A stretch of 8,440 bases of DNA from Candidatus Bathyarchaeota archaeon (GTDB taxonomy: Archaea > Thermoproteota > Bathyarchaeia > TCS64). The translations under genes and the position numbers were made by a program. The stretch is from assembly GCA_026014515.1 (NCBI GenBank), contig JAOZIG010000087.1, positions 1-8,440 of the forward strand. Reading direction: 5' to 3'. The first letter of the stretch is position 1. Each line of letters opens with the position of its first letter. A model generated the notes under the pieces. The model was not told where the DNA came from, did not search any database, and saw only the letters and a program-made list of their open reading frames with translations. Shown in pieces: positions 1 through 4,795 of the stretch.

Positions 1-761
1 AGGACATCCCTGACCTCAACGAGATAACCATCGACGGTGAGACCAGACGCCCCAAGACAGCGGGAATAAAGACAAAGATCAGTGACCTAGACAAGCGTGC
101 CTTGGAGGCGGCCATCCAAGCCAAGGGAAAGGTAGGCGGAGAGGTTGTTGTGCTCTCCATGGGCGATGATAAGACCAAGACAGCCCTATTGGAGGCGTTG
201 GCAATGGGCGCTGATGCAGCGTACATCATCAACGAGGCGGGAGTCAAGGGAGTAGACACAAACGCCACAAGCCGGGTGCTTGAGGCAGCCATACGAGAGA
301 TCGCTGAATATGATGTGATTATCAGCGGCGAGATGACATTAGACAGTCTAAGCAGCCAGATAGGGCCAAGACTAGCAGAGTTATTGGATCATCCACAGGT
401 AACCTATGTCAAGGAATACGAGCTATCAGAGGGCTCTGTTAAAGCCGTTAGAGACATGGATTCATTTGAGGAGGTAGTAGAAGCACCACTTCCAGCCATT
501 ATCACAGTTGTGCGTGAGATCAATGAGCCAAGGATACCCAGCCTCATGAATATAATGAAGGCAAAGAAAAAGCCTCAAACACTCTGGACCCTAGCAGACC
601 TAGGATTATCATTAGAATCGGTACAAGCGATGAGCTATGTCCAAATCAAGGACGTTACAGCGCCAAAGATGACCCGCAAACAGGTGAAAATCGAGGCAGA
701 CACCATCGAGGAAGCCGCTGAGAAGCTTGCAGCAGCCATCAAAGAGGAGGGAATACTATGA
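1..761 (+). CDS. etfB: Electron transfer flavoprotein beta subunit (EtfB), 5' truncated
   Basis: EtfB is the small subunit of the Etf heterodimer, a soluble flavin electron carrier; it binds AMP in classical Etfs and a second FAD in bifurcating ones. The reading frame is open from base 3, giving 252 visible residues; the true start lies upstream of the window, and the internal TTG at 102 is not the start. Visible family signatures are the KRALEAA helix followed by GGEVVVLSMG (residues about 31-54 of the fragment), the ALAMGAD segment, VDTNATS, and IGPRLAELL. The loop that reads DGDT in bifurcating EtfB is DSLSSQIGP here (about 114-122), so this copy looks non-canonical and probably not of the bifurcating class; that is an inference. 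It overlaps the next gene, etfA, by the ATGA tetranucleotide, indicating an operon and translational coupling. The family call is firm; the redox partner is unknown. Confidence 0.93.
   Translation, partial: DIPDLNEITIDGETRRPKTAGIKTKISDLDKRALEAAIQAKGKVGGEVVVLSMGDDKTKTALLEALAMGADAAYIINEAGVKGVDTNATSRVLEAAIREIAEYDVIISGEMTLDSLSSQIGPRLAELLDHPQVTYVKEYELSEGSVKAVRDMDSFEEVVEAPLPAIITVVREINEPRIPSLMNIMKAKKKPQTLWTLADLGLSLESVQAMSYVQIKDVTAPKMTRKQVKIEADTIEEAAEKLAAAIKEEGIL
746..750 (+). promoter_or_regulatory. Ribosome binding site of the left etfA
   Basis: A GGAGG core lies 7 nt before the ATG at 758, inside the end of etfB. It fixes the start of etfA within the operon. The genes behind isolated TATA boxes in this window show no such site. 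Confidence 0.75.
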
Positions 762-1684
762 GCATCCTAGTATTCTCAGAGGACCGTGAACTAGCATACC
801 AGCTACTCGCTAAGGCATCCGAGCTTGCCGAGAAAATGGGTAAACAAGTCTACTACCTTGCATCAGAGACTCCAGAAGATTACATCAAACAAGGAGCAGA
901 CAAAGTCCTACACGCAGAACTAGGATCATTCGCGTTGGAACCATACAGAGCCGCGCTACTGAAAGCAGTTGAGGCATCAGATGCTGAGTTAATACTCATG
1001 GGTGCATCAAAGCGTGGAAAAGAGCTTGCCCCAAGGATCGCGGCAGCCTTGAACGCTGGATGTATGACAGAGTGTAACAAGGTTGAGTACGTGGATGGGG
1101 AGGTTGTGGTTGAAAGATTAACCTACGGTGGCTCTACAATCGCTAAAGAGACAAGCACAAGCAAGCCAACCATAATCACAGCAGCACCCAGAAGCTTCGA
1201 AAAACTAGAACCACAAGCCAAAACCGGTGAAGTGATCAAACTAGAGTTTGAACCAGCTGAGCCCAAAGTCAAGGTACTGGAGATCCGTGAGAAACCCAAG
1301 GGCACACAAGACCTTGAGAACGCTGACATCATCGTATCAGCGGGCAGGGGATTCAAAGCAAAGGAAGACCTAGCCATCCTAGAGGAACTAGCTGAGGCGC
1401 TTGGAGGAGCAGCCATAGGATGTACACGTCCTATCAGCGCAGACTTGGGGTGGATGGATGACTGGGTTGGCATCAGCGGGAAAAAGGTGAAGCCAAGCCT
1501 ATACATGACATGTGGCGTCAGCGGTCAGATACAGCACATCGCGGGCATCAGGGACAGCAAGATCATCGTAAGCATCAACAACGATGAAAGCGCGGGCATC
1601 CACGGAGTCAGCGATTACAGTATCGTGGGTGACATCTATGAGGTTGTACCCGCCTTGGTCAAGGCTTTGAAGGAAAAAGCCTAA
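758..1684 (+). CDS. etfA: Electron transfer flavoprotein alpha subunit (EtfA), no ferredoxin domain
   Basis: EtfA is the large Etf subunit, and its C-terminal domain binds FAD. The protein has 308 residues, the usual length for a plain EtfA. The N-terminal Rossmann-like half spans about 1-170. The FAD domain starts at IIVSAGRG (191-198) and continues through GCTRP (221-225), GWMDDWVGISG (231-241), LYMTCGVSGQIQH (248-260) and IVGDIYEVVP (289-298). The segment that usually reads INKDPEAPIF is INNDESAGIH here (273-282), so Lys and Pro positions are changed. It lacks the Cys-rich N-terminus carried by the second EtfA of this window. The start is set by the GGAGG site and the 4-nt overlap with etfB. 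It forms a heterodimer with the upstream EtfB. Likely electron donors (for example an acyl-CoA or other dehydrogenase) are not in view. Confidence 0.95.
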   Translation: MSILVFSEDRELAYQLLAKASELAEKMGKQVYYLASETPEDYIKQGADKVLHAELGSFALEPYRAALLKAVEASDAELILMGASKRGKELAPRIAAALNAGCMTECNKVEYVDGEVVVERLTYGGSTIAKETSTSKPTIITAAPRSFEKLEPQAKTGEVIKLEFEPAEPKVKVLEIREKPKGTQDLENADIIVSAGRGFKAKEDLAILEELAEALGGAAIGCTRPISADLGWMDDWVGISGKKVKPSLYMTCGVSGQIQHIAGIRDSKIIVSINNDESAGIHGVSDYSIVGDIYEVVPALVKALKEKA

Positions 1685-1708
1685 GCCACACCACATCTCT
1701 TTTCATTT

Positions 1709-2482
1709 ATGGTTCTAGACGCCCAGACAATGGACGCCATCAGAGACGCAGCGGAGATAATCAAAGCATCAAACTACGTAACTTGCCTCACAGGCGCAGG
1801 CATATCAGTCGAGAGCGGTATCAGACCATTCCGTGGACCTGGAGGACTCTGGACCGAAAAAGGTGAACCTCCAATGGACGGTTATCGACGGTTCCTAGGA
1901 GACCCTGAAGCTTATTGGAGGAGACGCCTTGAGGAAAAGAGCGAGTTTGGGATCAGTATTCATGGCAGTGAACCTAATCCCGGGCATATTGCATTAGCTG
2001 AGTTAGAGAAAATAGGGGTTCTCCGGTATCTGATAACCCAAAACATTGATAATCTTCACCTAGCGGCTGGAAGCAAGAACGTGCTAGAGATACATGGGAA
2101 TGGGCGTTATCTAAGATGCATTGACTGTCACACCAAGTGGCACCGGGACGAGTTCAAGGTAGAATCCATCCCACCTTACTGCCCCAACTGCGGCGGCGTA
2201 ATCAAGACCGACACCGTGATGTTTGGCGAACCAATACCCAGCAATGTCCTCAACAGATGCTTTGAAGAAGCAGAGAAAAGCGACTGCATGATAGTAGCGG
2301 GAACAAGCGCCACAGTAACTCCGGCAGCTAACCTCCCTTTGATAGTACGACGCAGTGGCGGCAACCTCATTGAGGTGAATATACGGGAGAGTCACATCAG
2401 TCACAGTTGTCAGGTAAACATTTACGCCCCAGCGGGTGAAGCATTACCTGTACTGGTTGAAGAAATCAGGAAACGAATGTGA
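1709..2482 (+). CDS. Sir2-family NAD-dependent protein deacylase
   Basis: Sirtuins remove acyl groups from lysines using NAD, giving O-acyl-ADP-ribose and nicotinamide; the protein is expected to be cytoplasmic. All hallmark motifs are present in 257 residues: GAGIS (29-33), RPFRGPGGLW (39-48), TQNIDNLH (110-117), the catalytic His129 in IHGN, a zinc site of Cys137/Cys140 and Cys158/Cys161, FGEPIP (172-177), GTSATVTPAA (198-207) and VNI (223-225). Nothing is missing from the active site. The Tyr/Arg pair that marks desuccinylases cannot be aligned with confidence, since the DPEAYWRRR segment (65-73) is shorter than in CobB, so acyl specificity is open. The gene begins 24 nt after etfA with neither a clear TATA box nor a Shine-Dalgarno site, so it may be read through from the Etf operon. 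The ATG at 1730 (Met8) is a possible alternative start. Alba, a known sirtuin target in Sulfolobus, is encoded 1.7 kb downstream. Confidence 0.96.
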   Translation: MVLDAQTMDAIRDAAEIIKASNYVTCLTGAGISVESGIRPFRGPGGLWTEKGEPPMDGYRRFLGDPEAYWRRRLEEKSEFGISIHGSEPNPGHIALAELEKIGVLRYLITQNIDNLHLAAGSKNVLEIHGNGRYLRCIDCHTKWHRDEFKVESIPPYCPNCGGVIKTDTVMFGEPIPSNVLNRCFEEAEKSDCMIVAGTSATVTPAANLPLIVRRSGGNLIEVNIRESHISHSCQVNIYAPAGEALPVLVEEIRKRM

Positions 2483-2494
2483 TCAAAACCAAAC

Positions 2495-2507
2495 TGTATA
2501 TTATACA
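2495..2507. promoter_or_regulatory. Perfect 6-1-6 palindrome, possible operator
   Basis: TGTATA-T-TATACA is a perfect inverted repeat with a one-base centre. It lies about 20 nt upstream of the TATA box of the winged-helix gene, and its right half (TATACA) begins the first of two tandem 17-bp repeats. It could be an operator bound by the winged-helix protein itself, but AT-rich palindromes arise easily by chance. Confidence 0.4.
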
Positions 2508-2535
2508 AATTCATATAATATACAAGTTTATATAA
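2502..2535. repeat. Tandem 17-bp direct repeat spanning the promoter
   Basis: Two abutting 17-bp units occupy 2502-2518 (TATACAAATTCATATAA) and 2519-2535 (TATACAAGTTTATATAA). They match at 15 of 17 positions. The second unit contains the TATA box of the downstream gene. Because the units are directly adjacent and cover the promoter, they may be paired protein-binding sites or a duplicated promoter element. Confidence 0.6.
2527..2535 (+). promoter_or_regulatory. TATA box of the winged-helix gene
   Basis: TTTATATAA closely fits the archaeal TATA consensus. Its centre (2531) predicts transcription starting near 2557. That is downstream of the ATG at 2537 and about 13 nt before the ATG at 2570, so it argues for the later start codon. 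Confidence 0.6.
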
Positions 2536-2569
2536 CATGTTTTCTGTTTATCAAACAGGTGCACGGCAT

Positions 2570-2821
2570 ATGACAGGACATAGCCCAACTTTAGAAACCA
2601 TATTAATGATAGAAAAAACAATTATAGAATCAGAAGAGCACCTAAACAGAAGGACTCTCTGGAAAAGTTTACCCAGACAAGTCCATTACTCAACGTTCAA
2701 GAATGTAATAGAGTATCTTGAAGCGTCTGGGAAGATTATTTTTAATGATAATTCAATCGTGTACACTGGTGTAAATAACGCGAAGCTTGAGAAACTCATT
2801 CAGACAAGCGTAAAAATATAG
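2570..2821 (+). CDS. Small winged-helix DNA-binding protein, putative regulator
   Basis: An 83-residue protein that resembles small archaeal winged-helix proteins of unknown role. Visible are an N-terminal helix (TLETILMIEKTIIE), a helix-turn-helix with RRTLWKSLPRQVHYSTFKNVIEYL across about residues 27-50, and a wing reading SGKIIFNDNSIVYTG (53-67). The basic and aromatic residues in the second helix are what one expects of a recognition helix. The longer frame from ATG 2537 is rejected because that codon directly abuts the TATA box and would lie upstream of the predicted transcript start. No Shine-Dalgarno site is visible. The promoter carries a palindrome and a tandem repeat, which suggests autoregulation (inference). 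Its stop lies only 2 nt from the stop of the convergent RelE-like gene. The sequence is AT-richer than the flanking genes, as expected for an accessory gene. Targets are unknown. Confidence 0.75.
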   Translation: MTGHSPTLETILMIEKTIIESEEHLNRRTLWKSLPRQVHYSTFKNVIEYLEASGKIIFNDNSIVYTGVNNAKLEKLIQTSVKI

Positions 2822-2823
2822 GC

Positions 2824-3165
2824 TCACATTTTGTAACCAAATCTATTCTCATATTCATGATGAGTCAGTAGGTCAAGGATTATCGCATCTATGATACCAT
2901 CCACGTTTCTGAGTAAGGTATAACATGACCGATACCCTTCTGAGTGACTATATCTATACAGATTATTTACTCCATAGAGCCTCACATAATAATCTGGAAT
3001 CCGCTTCTTCGCTATTGATTCCCCGCATGTTCGATTATACAATAAAGCAGTTTTCATAGCGTCTATCCAACGCCAAAACTTGTGCTCCCTCTCAAGAGAG
3101 CTTAACAAAGTCCATAATTCTGGACTAACCTTTACCGCCCCAACGCCGCTTCTCGAAGTTGCCAC
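2824..3165 (-). CDS. RelE/ParE-superfamily toxin-like protein (orphan)
   Basis: A 113-residue protein that fits an archaeal RelE-like family. The family pattern is a predicted helix, then KKxIPxxYVxxYGVNNLYRY, GYRxxYTL, IILDLLTHHEYENRFGY. Here these fall at about residues 53-72, 77-84 and 95-111, with Arg79 and Tyr82 in the strand where RelE toxins keep key residues. RelE toxins cleave mRNA in the ribosome, but catalysis in this branch is not assured, because residues outside the GYR and HxEYxxRFGY motifs vary. The start is GTG at 3165: an in-frame stop lies six bases upstream, and a TATA-like TTTAAA sits about 25 nt before it, which suits a leaderless transcript. No antitoxin gene precedes or follows it on the same strand; the neighbour downstream is the convergent winged-helix gene. 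It could instead be a domesticated RelE fold with another role. Confidence 0.72.
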   Translation of the reverse strand: MATSRSGVGAVKVSPELWTLLSSLEREHKFWRWIDAMKTALLYNRTCGESIAKKRIPDYYVRLYGVNNLYRYSHSEGYRSCYTLLRNVDGIIDAIILDLLTHHEYENRFGYKM

Positions 3166-3187
3166 AAACTAATACTGTCAAATATAG

Positions 3188-3193
3188 TTTAAA
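3188..3193 (-). promoter_or_regulatory. TATA-like element of the RelE-like gene
   Basis: A TTTAAA core lies within ATTATTTAAAC read on the minus strand. Its centre is about 25 nt upstream of the GTG at 3165, the spacing expected when transcription starts at the start codon. Confidence 0.45.
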
Positions 3194-3211
3194 TAATTAC
3201 TAACAATAAAT

Positions 3212-3220
3212 GGGGGGGGG
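3212..3220. repeat. G9 homopolymer tract
   Basis: Nine consecutive G residues on the plus strand (C9 on the minus strand) stand in an otherwise AT-rich spacer. They lie just after the stop of the deacetylase gene and upstream of the RelE-like promoter. Such a tract is prone to slippage and to miscounting in sequencing, but being intergenic it does not affect a reading frame. Confidence 0.9.
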
Positions 3221-3225
3221 ATAGT

Positions 3226-4014
3226 TTAGGCTAGCTTCCTTCTAGTCCAGTCTGCCAATTCTTTACAGGTTGGGAACCAGACATCACCGCGTTCCTTGGC
3301 ATCAGTCAACAGTCTTTCCAGCATGTCTAGTCTACTGATTCTTCCTATGCATTGGGGGTGACATGTTAGCCCAAAGTATCTTCCAAGGTTGTAGATTCCA
3401 TCCCATTCTGGTTTCCAGAGATCCCAGACCTGTTTTGGGTTCATCCTATTGGTCTCAAAATGAGGCCAGTCATCAACAAGCCACTCAACGGGTAGCTCAA
3501 CGAGCCCAGTGTCTTCCCCATGCCACTTGAGCATATAGGGCATATCGTTGTCCATGAAGTCGCTATCATACTTGAAGCCATACTCCTTGATGAGTCCCAA
3601 TGTATAGTCGCTGATGAGCCAGTAGGGGGCTCTGAAACCTTCAGGCTTGTAGCCTAGTTTCTCGAAAGATGCTTTCTGTTTCTCGAATACACCACGTTGA
3701 CTCTCTTGACTGATCTCTGCGAGACGTTCATGGAGGTATCCGTGTCCTCCCATCTCGTGTCCCCTGTTGATGATCTCTTCACAGCTTTCTGTGAACTGGT
3801 CGATGGTCCATCCGGGGGTGAAGAAGGTTGCCTTGATCTCAAGGGCATCCAGTAAGTCCAATATACGGGGGATCGCCACGTTTGGCGCGAATCTACCCCT
3901 GCTCTGGGCCACGATATCGTGGGGGGCTCTCCACATCAAAGCACTGTTGCTGTCATAGTCGAAGCTTAGGTTGAAGCATGCCTGATATCCGTCAGGCCAG
4001 AAACTTTCACTCAT
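3226..4014 (-). CDS. Polysaccharide deacetylase family enzyme (NodB fold, HpPgdA-like)
   Basis: A metal-dependent hydrolase of carbohydrate esterase family 4, which removes acetyl groups from amino sugars; a subset acts on other amides such as allantoin (PuuE). Numbered from the chosen start (262 residues), the motifs are FDYDS with Asp19 and Asp21, HGYLH with metal ligands His91 and His95, RAPYW (128-132), VELPVEWLVDDWP (172-184) and CHP with His219. The order and wording track Helicobacter pylori PgdA, including the YD..xMxND segment. There is no signal peptide or membrane helix, so a cytosolic substrate is likely. An ATG at 4053 would add 13 residues, but a TATA box at 4039-4046 lies downstream of it and about 28 nt before ATG 4014, so 4014 is preferred. 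It is divergent from the Alba gene. Substrate unknown; an archaeon would not offer bacterial peptidoglycan. Confidence 0.9.
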   Translation of the reverse strand: MSESFWPDGYQACFNLSFDYDSNSALMWRAPHDIVAQSRGRFAPNVAIPRILDLLDALEIKATFFTPGWTIDQFTESCEEIINRGHEMGGHGYLHERLAEISQESQRGVFEKQKASFEKLGYKPEGFRAPYWLISDYTLGLIKEYGFKYDSDFMDNDMPYMLKWHGEDTGLVELPVEWLVDDWPHFETNRMNPKQVWDLWKPEWDGIYNLGRYFGLTCHPQCIGRISRLDMLERLLTDAKERGDVWFPTCKELADWTRRKLA

Positions 4015-4038
4015 GAGGTTTTGGTGGTGCTGGATGCC

Positions 4039-4046
4039 TATAAAAT
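4039..4046 (-). promoter_or_regulatory. TATA box of the deacetylase gene
   Basis: Read on the minus strand this is ATTTTATA. Its centre is about 28 nt before the ATG at 4014, implying a leaderless or nearly leaderless mRNA and excluding the upstream ATG at 4053 as the start. Confidence 0.55.
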
Positions 4047-4048
4047 GT

Positions 4049-4073
4049 ATCATAGTGGGGGATATTCTATGAT
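4049..4073. repeat. Imperfectly spaced inverted repeat in the divergent promoter region
   Basis: ATCATAG (4049-4055) and CTATGAT (4067-4073) are perfect 7-nt arms around an 11-nt spacer that includes a G5 run. They lie just upstream of the deacetylase TATA box, where a regulator could bind. Seven-base arms are weak evidence on their own. Confidence 0.35.
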
Positions 4074-4126
4074 TTATGGGGGTTACTGGTGGGTGGGTAA
4101 TATTCTTGTGAAGAAAAAGGATGCAC

Positions 4127-4134
4127 TTTTATCT
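4127..4134 (+). promoter_or_regulatory. TATA-like element of the Alba gene
   Basis: TTTTATCT preceded by a purine-rich run (AAGAAAAAGG). Its centre near 4130 predicts a transcript start at about 4156, inside the palindrome that follows and about 10 nt before the ATG at 4166. Confidence 0.45.
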
Positions 4135-4140
4135 CTATTC

Positions 4141-4159
4141 TCAAAGATATTATCTTTGA
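4141..4159. promoter_or_regulatory. Perfect 19-bp palindrome over the Alba transcription start, candidate operator
   Basis: TCAAAGATA-T-TATCTTTGA has 9-nt arms that match at every position around one central base. It lies between the TATA-like element and the ATG of the Alba gene, over the predicted transcription start. That is the usual place for a repressor site in archaea. A one-base centre suits a dimeric DNA-binding protein better than an RNA hairpin. The identity of the protein is unknown; autoregulation by the Alba-HhH protein is one possibility. Confidence 0.6.
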
Positions 4160-4165
4160 CTCACA

Positions 4166-4744
4166 ATGAGCCAAGACAACACCATATACATAGGACGGAA
4201 ACCAGCGATGAGCTACGTAATGGCTACACTCGCGACATTCAATAACGACAACGAGACCGTCCACTTAAAGGCCAGAGGCAGAGCCATAACCACTGCGGTT
4301 GATGTGGCGGAGATCACACGAAACAGGTACATGACAGGCATGGAGCACCCAGATATTACCATCGGTACCGAGCAAGTTGAGGACGACAGGGGCACAAGAA
4401 ACGTCTCTACGATGACCATCGTGCTGAACAAGGGTAATGCGGTTGTACCGCAGGAGGTCTTTGAGAGGCGTCCAAGACGTAGACCCAGAGAACATCAGGA
4501 AGAGGAAACCGTAGAGAAACCTGTTGAGGATGAACCTGAGCCAATAGAGGAAGCAACTGAGCCTGAGGACGTTGACGTCTCTGAGATCAAAGGAGTAGGC
4601 GACGCCACTGCTGACAAGCTAAAAGCAGCGGGTTATGATAGCGTCTCTAAGATAGTTGGCGCCGAGTCTTTTGAGCTAGCCCTGAAAACGGGTCTGAGCG
4701 AGAAACAGATCGCCAAGATAATTGACGCAGCCAAGGAAATATAG
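4166..4744 (+). CDS. Alba chromatin protein fused to a C-terminal helix-hairpin-helix domain
   Basis: Alba is a small dimeric nucleic-acid-binding protein that coats and bridges archaeal DNA and also binds RNA. Residues 5-92 form a complete Alba domain: IYIGRKPAMSYVMA (7-20), VHLKARGRAITTAVDVAEITRNR (32-54) and VSTMTIVL (80-87), all close to Sulfolobus Alba. Plain Alba is about 90-100 residues; this protein has 192. The extension has a basic stretch RRPRRRPR (101-108), a Glu-rich acidic linker (111-140), and a helix-hairpin-helix pair with IKGVGDATADKLKAAG (141-156) and GLSEKQIAKIIDAA (176-189), strongly like the N-terminal DNA-binding domain of RadA/Rad51. The position of the acetylated Lys16 of Sulfolobus Alba is Arg11 here, followed by Lys12. 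The promoter carries a perfect palindrome. There is no Shine-Dalgarno site. The fusion may bring extra DNA contacts or structure preference (inference). Confidence 0.92.
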   Translation: MSQDNTIYIGRKPAMSYVMATLATFNNDNETVHLKARGRAITTAVDVAEITRNRYMTGMEHPDITIGTEQVEDDRGTRNVSTMTIVLNKGNAVVPQEVFERRPRRRPREHQEEETVEKPVEDEPEPIEEATEPEDVDVSEIKGVGDATADKLKAAGYDSVSKIVGAESFELALKTGLSEKQIAKIIDAAKEI

Positions 4745-4795
4745 TCGTGGGGGAAACCCCTAAAACCGTTTGATGTACAACTCTTCTAGATAGAG

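Noticed and set aside
1123..1506. Minus-strand frame of 127 codons inside the left etfA
   Set aside because: Antisense shadow; the plus-strand EtfA is complete and conserved over this stretch.
1663..1681. GGCTTT/AAAGCC hairpin at the end of the left etfA
   Set aside because: A six-pair stem within the coding sequence, followed only by a short T run; too weak to call a terminator between etfA and sir2.
2824..3165. Winged-helix protein as antitoxin of the RelE-like protein
   Set aside because: The genes are convergent, not co-transcribed, unlike classical type II pairs; only the closeness supports a link.
3212..3220. G9 tract as a phase-variation switch
   Set aside because: It lies between genes, not in a reading frame or between promoter elements, so length change has no evident effect.
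4021..4245. Plus-strand frame of 74 codons across the deacetylase/Alba spacer
   Set aside because: It runs through both promoters and the palindrome into the Alba gene in another frame; the translation has no recognisable family features.
4750..4760. GGGG-AAA-CCCC hairpin after the Alba gene
   Set aside because: Four base pairs and no U tract afterward; archaeal termination mainly needs T-rich runs, so this is not supported as a terminator.
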